A stretch of DNA of 64,000 nt from Hymenochaete sp. R1. Its lineage: Eukaryota; Basidiomycota; Agaricomycetes; Hymenochaetales; Hymenochaetaceae. Shown here in pieces: positions 45,336-55,958 of the stretch (within the stretch, counting starts at the first letter, position 1; every line of letters starts with the position of its first letter). The translations under genes were made by a program, and so were the position numbers. Under the pieces are notes generated by a model. It had not been told where the DNA came from. It worked only from the letters and a program-made list of their open reading frames with translations, and made no database searches. The stretch is taken from assembly GCA_019400425.1 (NCBI GenBank), contig JAFREE010000030.1, forward strand, positions 62,001 to 126,000, read 5' to 3'.

Positions 45336-47223
45336 TTAGTCGGGAAGAAATTGCCACCATTTCACAGAGGAATCCACCACAAACGGACGCTTGGGTTTGA
45401 GTCGCCTCTGAAACGTTTCGACTGCTTTTGAAGTCAATAGTTCTCCACGTTCTGCGCCGTGATCACTGCCATAATCAGATCGGTCAACTTCCGAGGAATC
45501 AGAGTCTACGTCTGACTCTCCCGGCGATGGGTCCTCGTTATCATAGACCCGTGAATCCGGCGGCGAGTCAGAAAAATGCCGCGCGCCTGATACAGTAAGA
45601 AGAGAATTATCCACAGGGTTAAACGAGACAGAGCCGATAGCGTCTACAAGAGAAAACAGATTGATACAGGGTGGAGTCATAATCAGAAAAGAGTGTCATA
45701 AGAAGGCTTTTGAGGTCACCTTCGTGCGCCTTGAATTTGTGCACTGGATCACGATTCTCAGAAGTAAGGTCGAATGTCGTAACATTTCCATCCTAGCAAT
45801 CAAATTCAATAAACAAGGGGAGCCTACGAGGGTATGTGCTTTAAGAAAACTTACATCATCTCCAGCGGTAAGCCATTTACCCATGGGGTCAATGTCGAAA
45901 ATAAGTTTCTGGTTTGTCCGCGCGCACAGGCGCTTGAAACGGCGAAAGACTTCGTGCTGCTCACGTACATCCCAGCACAGGATCTCAGATGACCGTCTTT
46001 GGGCTGCGTATAGAAAATGAGGTCGAAATGGGTCAAATTTCACCTGGAGGACGATAGAACCGCAATCGTAAGCAATAGGACTTTCAAGCTAACTGCAAAG
46101 AGTGAATGCTTGCGAAAGGGACCGATTAAAAAAAGTGCGAAGAACAGAGATTGCTATAATAGTGTATTTCTGCTTCAGTAAGGCTGAACAGAGTACCTAC
46201 TTGGGTAAACGCTTCTCGCTCTCGCATTCCATCCAAATATGCCACAGGGTCTGACCCCGTATTTTCGGCGAATAAGGTGATAGCTGAGGAAAGACTCGAA
46301 GCAGCGAAAAGACCAGAATAGTCTGAGCAAAATGAGATCGAAGACACGATCCCTAAACAGCTTTAGAACCTGGTTATAGGTAGTTGCACAATGGAAAGTA
46401 CCTTTCATCCCGTCTTTGCTTTTCTTTGAGGGAGTCGTGGGAAGCTTTATCCCTTCTCCTGGGTGTTGAAAGTCAAAGACTTCTATAGCATCCTCGTAAC
46501 CGCAATACAGGCTGAAAAAATGCTTTACCTCAGGCGACGCCACGTAGAGAGCTGGAGAACTTACTGAGACGCATTGCAGTTAAACGCAAGACAATGTGGT
46601 GCAACCTGCCGCTCACGGTGGTCTACGATCTTATACGAAGCGCGAAGCTTTAGAGCACTTAGTTCCGAGTCATTGACGATGCAAAATAAATAGGTACAAA
46701 CCCTCCCACTTGCCGCATCTAAGAGCTTAACAGGACATTCGCGGACTGACGCAACAAAGCAGAATGTGCTAGGATCAGAAACGCTCGCTCCAGGGTACCA
46801 TGCAAAGTCTAGAACAGGTGACGACGGAGATAGCATCACTTCGCTCTCTATACCTTTGGGCTTAGGAAGATCCGCTCTGAAAGGATAACAAAGACATACC
46901 GATCTGCGCCGAGTCCTCTTGGGGTCTTTAGACTATGTGATGAGAGGCGCCTAACTATTAATGCGTACAAGATCTCGTACAGCTTTAACAACTGCAGTGA
47001 GCCGTCTTCGCAGTTTCCAACTCCTATTTTGCCACCTGGACACCTTGATTAAAAAGTAAATGCAAGAAGTTCGGTCAAAGAAAGCACTACCACACCATTT
47101 CGCATGACGGAAAAAGTTTTCCGGGTTTCCTTCATCTACACAAGGTTGACCCCTTGCCAAGAGCTTGGGCTGATTCGCAATACTAGATTGCGTTGGCCAT
47201 ACAGGAGTTTCTTGAGGTTCCAT
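45336..47223 (-). CDS. WD40 protein, WRAP53/TCAB1 (Swt21) family
   Basis: In animals TCAB1 carries scaRNAs and telomerase RNA to Cajal bodies; yeast Swt21 acts in splicing. The start at 47223 gives MEPQETPVWPTQSSIANQPK, and the exon end NFFRHAKW is spliced to CPGGKIGVGNCEDGSLQLLKL. Blades then show LDFAWYPGASVSDPSTFCF, VASVRECPVKLLDA, LRASYKIVDHRE, LYCGYEDAIEVFDF, ISFCSDYSGLFAASS and VKFDPFRPHFLYAAQRRSSE. Then come LCWDVREQHEV, NQKLIFDIDPMGKWL, DGNVTTFDL and AIGSVSFNPVDNSLLTVSGA. These are the family's characteristic words in order. The end is an acidic stretch followed by SSVKWWQFLPD, stop 45336. Many short introns; borders were checked at only a few places. Confidence 0.85.
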
Positions 47224-47866
47224 CGTCGCAATCACGGAACTGGCCTTGATTGTGATGATCGATTTGATGAATGGATTAAGCAGAAGCACGCGCCAGTAAT
47301 CAATAGTTTGTAAAGCCTGCTGGAACCTAAAAAGGTTTCGTGTCACCTACAGATAAAGCTATGAATGCAAAAGAAGTGAAGTGCTCGAAAAGAATAGAGT
47401 GGAAGGTAGCTCAATTCTCATTGAAGGAAGATCATATTGTTGGTTACTATCGTCTAAAGACGGCGCGACCACTTGACGTGTGTTGTCGCTGCTATAAGAA
47501 AGGGCAACGAACTCACTATAATTTGTTCACTTTATCCAGTATGCGATTATCGAAGAAGAAATTAGCACTCGATAAGAAAGAGAAAACGCTTAATTTGTGA
47601 AAGTAAGGTATTTGACTCGAAGGATCTTAGGGTCGTCTGCTAGTGAAACTCTGAAATTGGTTCAGATTCTGCGGCAGCGGCACTAGTACTGGTACTGTCT
47701 GTATGTGCATGTTTGCTCACGTGCTTTGTGGAAGGGCGTTTGAGCAACTTGAACTTAGCGGTCGACAACTCTCTCTTTACTTGCAAGTTCGTTCCGACGG
47801 CGACGGCGTCGGTCGACGCTCTCTTTATTTTCCCCTTCGCAAACGAACACAACACGAGCACGATAG
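47224..47866. promoter_or_regulatory. Divergent promoter region, WRAP53-like / WTAP-like
   Basis: These 643 bp separate two opposite start codons. An 86-codon open frame at 47340-47600 has no conserved look, and I treat it as chance. Confidence 0.4.
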
Positions 47867-49111
47867 ATGCAAATGGAAACACCGACTTTGCGGGAACTGG
47901 AGCTTGAAACGCTTCTAAGAGACCGTGAAGCCAAACTCATCGAGTTCACCGTACGTGCCAAGCTTATTCTAAGCAATAGAAAGCAAAGGGTATGCTAACG
48001 TGTTTGTGCGACCAGAATGAGATTACATATCTACGACGATATCTTGTAGATCAAAATGCACTAAACCCCTCCGATCCTATAAGTTTATCCCCAGCTCTAC
48101 TGTCTGTCTTGCAATCATATATAAACGTTCAACCGTGCCGGGATGCACCCGGAACGTCATCCAGCACCGTTACCGCTGCCTTAGTTCAAAGGACACGGAC
48201 CCTTCAGGATGAAAACGATGAACTGTACGGACTATTGCAAAGCAGTAAAACTGGGCAATTGGTGGAAGAGGTCAGGAGTCTAAAGAAGACAGTCACGCAG
48301 CTAGGCCGGGCGCTTAAAGGTCAGAACATTCATTGCCTGCATTGACTCGCGAAATTCAAAGTAACTGTTTTGTCCTACTTAGATGCGCATAGTACCATCA
48401 ATATCTTGAAGTATGTTCTCCGGACAAGCACTATAACTTCTCATTCTGAATGTGTTCCTTCATAGCGACGAGGTGGACAAATCGTACAATCAATTCGTGT
48501 CTGCCCAAAATGCAACTAAAGGAACTCGCGATTCCCGTTCACCACCAAGAGGACCAAAAGCGGGTCTATCAACTTCCGCTAATGGTAATAGCAACGGAGA
48601 TGCGAAAAACATACCTACTGGCCCTCGAGCGCAAAAGAAACAAAAGTTGAACGAATCTCACTCGTCTCCTTCCCGTTCGCCTGTCAGTCTCCCCCTTTCC
48701 ATCTCAAACTCAAATCCCATCTCTACAGTGGGCCGTTCAAGTCGTCGCGATCGTTCCCCTCGGAACGGAGATGGTCGTGATTCACCTGTTAAAGAGCCTC
48801 GTATGGACGAAGATGAAGATGTCAAGAAGGCCCGTGATAGGTCTCGCGAACGTGAGCGACAACATGAACGAGAAAGCATCAAAGACAGGGAAAGGCAGCG
48901 GGAAAAAGATCGAGGAAAGGACAATCGAGAACGTGAACGAGGCCGCGATTCTGACAGGTCAAAAACGAAAGAAAAGGAGAGAGAGAAGGACAGGGAACAT
49001 GACCGCTCGCGTCGAAATGGTCGTAGCGCTGGAAGCGGAGGCAACAGAAAAGGTGGTCGAGGAAATGCTATCCAAGATGATCGGACGTTAAGGCAGCGTA
49101 TGGGTCTTTAA
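47867..49111 (+). CDS. Coiled-coil protein with RE/RD-rich tail, WTAP/Mum2-like candidate
   Basis: The start at 47867 gives MQMETPTLRELELETLLRDR. Introns join EFT to NEITYLRRYLVDQ, and GRALK to DAHSTINIL and then to NDEVDKSYNQF. The first 150 residues form a coiled coil with LQDENDELYGLL and GQLVEEVRSLKKTVTQLGR. The second half is basic, with TGPRAQKKQKLNE, SPSRSP and a long stretch of alternating Arg, Glu, Asp and Lys, typical of splicing-linked proteins. The ENDEL-GQL-helix order resembles WTAP/Mum2, the coiled-coil subunit of the mRNA m6A writer, but I cannot confirm this by eye. It could instead be another splicing-associated coiled-coil factor. Confidence 0.6.
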
Positions 49112-50216
49112 GAGATGAACTTCAACCCCGGATTACAGAAGACGGCGCGCGTTTCTCGTATGTCAAGTTTTTAATTGCACATGGCTTCCACTGTTCTTTC
49201 AATATATTTGCGATAATAATGTACATCGGTATGTTTTCCCTTTGCTGGTCGTTTGTTCAACACTGTATCGCTACATGCTACACCTCTTGCTCCGCATCGA
49301 ACTCAACACAACTCGTCTTCATTTGCTATCTTGCATTGCATTCCTCTCTAGCTTTCCCCTCTTTGCACTCTATTGCATCTAAGACATTAATTATTTTGCG
49401 CCATCTAGACTCCACGGCCTTTCAGTTTTCTATTCTTGACCATGCCTCATTTTCAACATTGTGCTTCTAGATTTTTTCTTCCCCTTTGGTGTTGGACAGC
49501 CTCATTTTCATCAATTTCGTCACTGCCTTCCTACGTCATCCATGTTTGCCTATACTCCTTCACGACGATTCTTCTCATGACCAGATGCGACGAAGCATCA
49601 ATCTCACAGCGGGGAATAGGGGTAAGCCACAGAGTCGGCAAACGCGACATCCTGTCGATTCAATGCGCCACTGTTCTGAAACTCAGCTTGACCCTCTGTG
49701 CTCTGCAAATTAGCGCTATAAATTGTATTGTGCGGGAGCTACGGGAGCCCCCACCTGAGACTCGCACGCATCTCCGTCTCCGGTCGATGGCGTATGTCCA
49801 GTTCTCTGACTCCGGATGTCGGCCTTCCGGACCGAACGGATCTTAGTGCTTTACGACGGCCGGAGAGCGTGCACTCTGCTTGCAGTCTAAAGAATGTGTC
49901 AAGTATTCGACAAAACTTGCACGCTTGTTTCAGAGTCTGCGTGGTCTACAAGGTCCGGCCAAGCAACTATCGTGGCGCTTTACTCTTGGAGATGGAGACT
50001 ACCTCGGGGTATCTTTTCACTGCCGTTGGCCACCCAAAAACGCTAGAATCTCTCGGTGGCCGGGGTACGAAACATTCCATGTTGTACTACAGTGTACCCT
50101 TTGAATAGTAACACCCCTTCATGGACTGGTTTGGACGTTGTTATTTAAATGTCGATTTGCTTGTAAAGCCACGATTCGATGTTTGGATTTGACCATGCTT
50201 ATTCAAAAGGTGTGCG
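49112..50216. other. Intergenic with uncertain small ORFs
   Basis: Pyrimidine-rich from 49200 to 49600. At 49728-50108 two overlapping frames are open: one of 126 codons, and another whose last part reads LSWRFTLGDGDYLGVSFHCR and RISRWPGYETFHVV. One of these may be a small gene or remnant interrupted by introns, but no complete gene model was found. Confidence 0.3.
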
Positions 50217-50220
50217 TATT
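50217..50220. repeat. Left TATT flank, possible target-site duplication
   Basis: TATT ends here directly before the left arm, and TATT also follows the right arm at 52218-52221. A 4-bp match can be chance. Confidence 0.45.
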
Positions 50221-50432
50221 CTATGACGCGTTTCGAGTGTCAAAAATATGCATCTACCATTTAGCCCATCAATCGTTTAGTACACTTACGCATTTGCCAT
50301 TCACTCTATTTACCATTCACTCACCCATCAGGCTTCCAAATTTCGATATTCATTGCCCGTTCACTTACTCCTACACAATCAATAACAATCAATTTGTTTC
50401 TTTTCTCCCTCTATGTGACCAAGTGCAATAAA
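50221..50432 (+). repeat. Left terminal inverted repeat
   Basis: Reverse complement of 52001-52217, except for one C/T substitution near 50253 and the absence of 5 nt (CTATT) near 50311. It contains short internal repeats of a CATTCACT word. Confidence 0.9.
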
Positions 50433-50862
50433 TTAATATTTATATTAATTTAATAATAGAGAGCCGACACATTCGCCAGTGGTGATGTGCACGGGCTCGG
50501 AACGTTCCGAATCCCGGATGCGGAAGAAATTTCCGCCGGAAGCGTAAGACATTTTGTGGTGGTCTATTTCCTCCTTAGAATTTAAGCCGGAAGCGGAAGT
50601 TAAGATGGGAAAAACTGCGGAAACGGAGATTTCCACATTCCGCACATATATAGTTACCCGATAAGTGTTGGCGCCAAATTTCACTAGCCGTAGCCTTTTT
50701 TTTGGTTTCTCAGCAACGTTAGCGAAGCCGACTCTCGCTTTCTTCACCTTTTCGCAAAGAAGAACTCGGTCGTCTGAGCGTACGAGTTTGAGCGGGAAAT
50801 AGCGCTTAACTCCACTCGACAACCGTGACAGAAGAGACGACTTGTCGGTTAACTTTCTTGTC

Positions 50863-51685
50863 ATCTCGAATCCGCTCTCGAAATATCTCGCACTCTTCAG
50901 GGACAGCACTCTGCCGCCCAGCAAACGATAGGCACCCTTGAGGAGAAGATCGGCTCGCTCGAGGAGATGGTACGTTCCACTCAGGCATCTCAAGTTGCTC
51001 AGGGTGCACAGCTCGCAGAAGAAGCCGAAGCACGGTTGAAACAGCAAAAAGAAACGATGGTCTCGATCTTCGATGAATTCCGAAAGATGTTTGAAGATCG
51101 GTGGAAGTAGGTCAAAAGCGAATGGTCGACAGAGCACTCGCACTTTGAAAAAGTCCGAAATGGACATGAAAATCGCGTGGAGATGGTGGAAGAGTCTGTC
51201 AAAGGCTTGACCAACAAGGTCGAACTCGGGCTGTCCAACTTGTCCACACAGATCTCTAACTTGAAGGCAAATGGTTACGTTTCGAAGAACAAGCACACCA
51301 GGGGTCTTGTGACTCCTCCCTCACCTCGATCTCTCTCCGCCGCTGCTCAACGTCGGGTTGAAACGTAAACGTTCGCCATGGAAAATTGAGCAAAGTTAAA
51401 CGGAGTCCAGTGACTTCCACCAGTGCAACGCTCGTAAGTGGTATCAGCACGCCCGAATGCTCCGTCGCGGGTCCAGGATCACACCAGTCGTCGACAGACT
51501 CGCCTACGGTTGGTTCGAGGCGGGAAAAGAGTGTGAGTGTGGGTGAGGGGATGATTGAAGGGGCGGAGGCGACACCACTTGCGTTGAATATGGCCAAGTT
51601 TACGGATTCAAGGAATTACTTGCCCACACCGCAGTCTATGATTCACATGGACGATGCGGCGAATGAGGTGTGGAACGGTGCTTAG
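50863..51685 (+). pseudogene. Degraded coiled-coil gene fragment inside the inverted-repeat element
   Basis: The plus strand reads LESALEISRTLQGQHSAAQQ, TIGTLEEKIGSLEEM, LAEEAEARLKQQKETM and VSIFDEFRKMFEDRWK, then a TAG at 51109-51111. The same frame continues directly with VKSEWSTEHSHFEKVRNGHE, VEESVKGLTNKVELGLSNLS and GLVTPPSPRSLS. Near 51350-51400 the frame slips (LKRKRSPWKIEQ in another frame), and a last open part ends NYLPTPQSMIHMDDAANE and a stop at 51685. The protein-like sequence with in-frame stop and frame changes marks it as a dead copy of a cellular coiled-coil protein, part only. I cannot name the parent family, and no parent copy lies in this window. Confidence 0.7.
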
Positions 51686-52000
51686 CAGGTGCGTTTCTTT
51701 CGATGAAATAGTGTTTGGCGATGGTCGATGCTCATTAGTTACGTGAATACAGAAACGCTATCAAAGTTCCAGACTTCCGACTTCGACACCTCTGTCCCAT
51801 CTTAGGCTCAATCCAGGCGGGTACGTCGCTCAGCGTCAAATTCGGTGCAATGGCTAGCCAGGATACGACAAAGCTCTCGTGCCAGATGCTCTTAGGTGCG
51901 GAATGCGGATCCGCCGTAAATCGACTTGCGGATGCGGAAGAGCTAGTCAAATTTCCGGCGGATGCCGCAAACAACACCATTCGCCACCCTCTGAAGTTAT

Positions 52001-52217
52001 TTTATTGCACTTGGTCACATAGAGGGAGAAAAGAAACAAATTGATTGTTATTGATTGTGTAGGAGTAAGTGAACGGGCAATGAATATCGAAATTTGGAAG
52101 CCTGATGGGTGAATAGAGTGAATGGTAAATAGAGTGAATGGCAAATGCGTAAGTGTACTAAACGATTGATGGGCTAAATGGTAAATGCATATTTTTGACA
52201 CTCGAAACGCGTCATAG
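52001..52217 (-). repeat. Right terminal inverted repeat
   Basis: Partner of the left arm; it carries the extra 5 nt. It is followed at once by TATT. Confidence 0.9.
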
Positions 52218-53452
52218 TATTCGCAGCAATACTAAACAGAGGCTTCACTGTAGTAAGTGTATATATGTAACACTCGCCTACGGTATTTGACTCGGAAGTA
52301 CGTGCGCCAAACACTAACATCATCCTTTGAGCCATCTTTCCGTCCCGAGGCCATTTCAACTCCAACGACGAAGCCATGTTATCAATCGAGTCCCAAATCA
52401 ACTCTACAATTTCCTCCGATGAATACGAGGCGGTGTTCCACACGTACGCTCGCGCTTCGGCATATCTTGGCATCGCAAAATGTTGATACCAGTGGCAAGT
52501 TTCACAAGAAGCAAGTATCAAGCTTCGGACAAAGGATCATTGAAAGTATCCATTCAGGTACCTTTGAACGATCCCTGGCTTACTACCGAATGTTCCTGAA
52601 AGCTTCCCCGCGTTTCTCGTAAGAGGAACAGCAGGGAGCAATGAACAGCGGTTTAGGATCGCCATGCGAGCGGAAGTCCGAGCCAAACACAAATTATTGA
52701 CGCACGCGTGCTCAACGGGATCAGAAAACTCAAAAGTTGAACGGGCAAATTACGTATATTCAAGTAGGATGGTGTGAATGTATGAGCGACCAAGCAAAAA
52801 AAAAACATCATACAAAGCTTGTCGCTAGGAGACAGTCAAGTCGAAATCAGTCCTTTTGAGCTGATAATACATTAGGTCCGTTTTGAAAGTAAGAAAATCA
52901 ATTCTCAATAGAGAATCGCATACGAAAAGGAGGGTGCGGATTTCAAAAACGAGTCTTCAAAGCTGGAGGATACACACTAGCAGACAATGAGAGAACAACG
53001 AAGGACGAGCGGATGGTATACGGTCGGTCAGGGGATATCATAATAAAAACTACAAACTCAATCACTGAAAAATAAGGGGGAGGAGTGAGCGTATTGTGAG
53101 ATAAAAAGGCGGAGTTACAATGAGAACGAGACGGAAAGAGAGAAAAAGGACAGTGATTACAAAGGCGGAGGCGATTACTCTGTCCAAGAACATGAGGATG
53201 AGTTCGTTGTACGGAACCGACTTTCGTGCACCGGGCATGTCGGAAGGGGCGAACTAGAAGTCATCATGTTTCATGGTGGACGACTAATCAAGCCTCGTGA
53301 ATGGCCACAAGGGAGGAATGCGACGACTTCCACCGGCTACATCGCTTTTTCCACCTCTCGATGGCGCAGCCATTCGTGATAGAACTCCAAGCAGTCGAAG
53401 CACAATGGCCAAGGAAGCCTAAAATATCCATCGGATAGACGTGTTTTCGGCA
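52218..53452. other. Intergenic, 1.2 kb
   Basis: A minus-strand frame at 52222-52521 (AEARAYVWNTASYSSEEIVE) and a plus frame over the same bases both look partly protein-like, so neither is called. The rest is A-rich and holds the 3' side of the next gene. Confidence 0.35.
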
Positions 53453-54313
53453 TCAATGCACCGCCTGCAGATGACCAAATTTAAGGAAACGCTCAGTGAG
53501 GGAAGAGCTGCGTCGCTTGACGGTCTTAATATCAGGGAGGGAATGCGAAGGGCGGACGGAAGACTGGGATCGATTGGGTATCCGCACGTTTACTGCCAGA
53601 CGTTTTTGTTCGCGCTTCGGAGACATATCAAGAAACGAAATATCATCTTTGACCTGTCTTCCGCGCCTCTTGCTATTCGAGGTCACGGGAGAAAGTGGGG
53701 AACGGTGTTTTTCGTCGAGTCCAAGACCTAACTCCGGAATACGAATTGGATGAAGCTTCCTCGTCACGAAGCACTTAGTATTGAATTCCTGCTTCACGGG
53801 AGGGAGCGGAGGCACTGGGGGAAGGTCTGCGTCTGACGGTACCCTTAAGGGTGAGCGATGGTGGCTTTTCGATGAATGTCGGGACTCCGCGTGAGGTTGA
53901 GAGTGCAAAGGACTATGCCGCAGTTGTGGCACTTCTGATCGTCGACGTCTTTGTTCTGAGGAAGGCGAAGTTGGTGACGGCAGGCTAGTGAACGAGGAAT
54001 TCAAATCTGCGGTCCGGGGCCTCATGCGGTCCAAGGTACTACGTGAGGAGCTGGCCTCTGAGGAAGTAAATTCGGAGTGGCGACGCTTCGGGGGGCTTCC
54101 GACCACAAGAACGTCATGAAGTGAAGAAACAAATGAATCGGTACTGGTTGTTGCTGAATTCTTTGGGATCCTCAATTTCGGAGGTAAAGGCTCGTGAGTG
54201 GGTGAAGAGCTTCTCCTTCTCGGATGCACTGGTGGCGTTGGAAGTGGGAGAGGCTTTAGCTGGGGAGAGGGACATGGTGGGGGCACAGGCGAGTATGAAC
54301 GTTCAAAGCCCAT
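53453..54313 (-). CDS. Hypothetical Pro/Ser/Arg-rich disordered protein
   Basis: A single uninterrupted frame of 286 residues from the ATG at 54313 (MGFERSYSPVPPPCPSPQLK). It is almost wholly low-complexity: Pro clusters, SSS and RRR runs, and many SP/TP sites. Short stretches that might be ordered are STDSFVSSLHDVLVVGSPP, KCFVTRKLHPIRIPELGLG, DDISFLDMSPKREQKRLAV and SSSLTERFLKFGHLQ at the end. I do not recognise the family. The absence of stops over 860 bp supports a real gene, but the biased composition lowers certainty. Confidence 0.6.
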   Translation of the reverse strand: MGFERSYSPVPPPCPSPQLKPLPLPTPPVHPRRRSSSPTHEPLPPKLRIPKNSATTSTDSFVSSLHDVLVVGSPPKRRHSEFTSSEASSSRSTLDRMRPRTADLNSSFTSLPSPTSPSSEQRRRRSEVPQLRHSPLHSQPHAESRHSSKSHHRSPLRVPSDADLPPVPPLPPVKQEFNTKCFVTRKLHPIRIPELGLGLDEKHRSPLSPVTSNSKRRGRQVKDDISFLDMSPKREQKRLAVNVRIPNRSQSSVRPSHSLPDIKTVKRRSSSLTERFLKFGHLQAVH

Positions 54314-55958
54314 AGAGAAGGCTACCTCCGGATGAAAAGAAGGCCAAAGGAGAGGAAGGGTACGGTTGGGGGGGAGGGGGGTTCAGAAAGGACAGGGAGT
54401 CGGCGGATTTTATCTCGATTCAAGGTGGTCTGAACATGAGTTCAAATAAGATATGACGATTGGACGGAAAGCCTTGCGGTTTAGGTAAGGAAGGACCATA
54501 TAACGATAAACGAGCTGGAAGCAGATAACGAGCCAGCGGGCAGGACCGACGGACGGCGCTCATCGGATCTGGCTTGCGAGAGGTTGAACTTGAATTGGCT
54601 CGGCAGTTTACGAGCCTAACATCTTGGGCGGCAAGGTTTTTTTCCCGATTCGTGAACGAGTAGCGTCCCGAAAGGGAGACGAATCAGGCTGACCAAGGTG
54701 GTCCAAGCGCATTGGCGATGAGTAGGACAGAGAGAAACGCCACCAACAATGGCAACATTGGCAAAAGCGAGCGCGCCGTTGTGCCGGAAGGTCGACGACT
54801 GTCGACAACCATAACTCGGAACGCAGCCATCCCTGACAACGGTGCAATATCTGAGCGTCATTTGCACCTTCTTTGCAAGCACGAGAGACCGCAATCCGGT
54901 CCGGTAGTCCCGTTTGTTCCATGAGTAACTTGAAGCGGGTACATGAACTGCACAGTAATGAGTATTTTTCACTTTACCCGCAGGTGGGATGCTGCATTGT
55001 CTAAATCATCCCGGTTGTGAATCATCCGAAGAAGCGAGAAAGCGGATGGTATAGGCGCACGAAGAAAAAGGACGGTGGCAAAAGTGGCAAAGGAGGAGGC
55101 AGAGGCAGTCGAGGATGACTGACTATCGACTGAGAGAAGAAGGTTTGGTTCACGTGCGAACTAAAAATCCAAGCTCATCTCATCCCGAGCGATCTTCTTG
55201 AAATTCTTCACCGTTCTGCTCTTGCTTCCTCCATGCCCCGTCCATGTCTTTTTTTCTTGTCTTCTTTGAGTACATTCGTAACATCGGCGGCGGTCTCCGC
55301 TTTCAAAGCAGGAAAGAAGCAACATCCATCCCTAAATACATCACCCAGACGTTGAAATGCTTCAATCCTTTCCCGGATCTTTCATAGCAACCGGAACTCT
55401 TCCCAGAGATATCCAATGCATAGCCAAAGTTTCAAATTTGGTCATTACAAGGCCCGCTTCCGCTTCTTCCGGACGTCTATTCAATCCGACTTGAAGGCTT
55501 TCCACCTACCCGGTCTCCTCTCGCCGGTACACAGACTCTGCTTGATTTGATATATTCTTCTCATCCATCAACCCCCCCCCCCCACCCGAATTCATTCTAA
55601 GGCCCTATCATTATTGGATGCCGTCATCCTCATTCAGTCGGCTCGTCTTGACTGCATCTCGGAGAAATGATGAGTTTCATCACGAGATTTCAATAGCAAC
55701 CACGACATGGAGGGTTTCATGTCCGGTCAGCCTGCAGGTCCATTTGAAGATATCTTTAGATCCTCCTGGGAGTTCGTGCGGCTAACCAATATGGCTGACA
55801 GGGCACTCCGATAAGAAAAGAAGCAAAAGGCCATAGATAGTATCGTACTCTATTCCTTTTCTCTTCTCAACTTCAGGCCGCAGGACGGACTCTTTTATCC
55901 ACATTCTTTATTCATTCCTTCTCCTTCATAACTTTCAAGGCACGCTGGTTACGTGGTC
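54314..55958. promoter_or_regulatory. Divergent 1.6-kb upstream region of chitinase and hypothetical gene
   Basis: G-rich at 54366-54383 and a run of 12 C at 55572-55583. The last 120 bp before the chitinase are pyrimidine-rich (ATTCATTCCTTCTCC). Open frames at 54608-54972 overlap in several frames and are treated as chance. The long region suggests regulated expression of the chitinase, but no known site was identified. Confidence 0.45.

Larger units (their letters stand above)
50221..52217. mobile_element. Non-autonomous DNA-transposon-like element with long terminal inverted repeats
   Basis: The 1,997-bp unit is bounded by inverted arms of 212 bp (50221-50432) and 217 bp (52001-52217). 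The arms differ by one substitution and one 5-nt indel only. The ends read CTATGACGCG inward. TATT flanks both sides. No transposase motif was found inside. An AT-rich stretch follows the left arm at 50431-50460. GC-rich words such as GGATGCGGAA recur near both inner edges. A degraded coiled-coil gene fragment fills the centre. The superfamily is not assigned; the 4-bp flank does not fit the 8-bp duplication of hAT elements. Confidence 0.8.

Noticed and set aside
48658..49044. Ser/Arg-rich minus-strand frame resembling an SR protein
   Set aside because: It is the complement of the Arg/Glu-rich tail of the WTAP-like gene; the repeat composition creates the shadow.
50445..51296. 283-codon minus-strand open frame inside the inverted-repeat element
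   Set aside because: It is antisense to the coiled-coil fragment, whose protein-like pattern is on the plus strand; the minus frame has no recognisable motif.
50221..52217. LTR retrotransposon
   Set aside because: The long repeats are inverted, not direct, and there is no reverse transcriptase, integrase or gag motif.
52174..52521. 115-codon minus-strand frame
   Set aside because: It runs into the right inverted repeat, and a competing plus frame over the same bases looks equally plausible; not enough to call a gene.
54600..54972. Overlapping 100-118 codon frames on both strands
   Set aside because: Several frames are open over the same bases without conserved motifs; treated as chance in a GC-rich stretch.
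55572..55583. Run of 12 C upstream of the chitinase
   Set aside because: A simple homopolymer; could be a sequencing-prone tract and has no known function.
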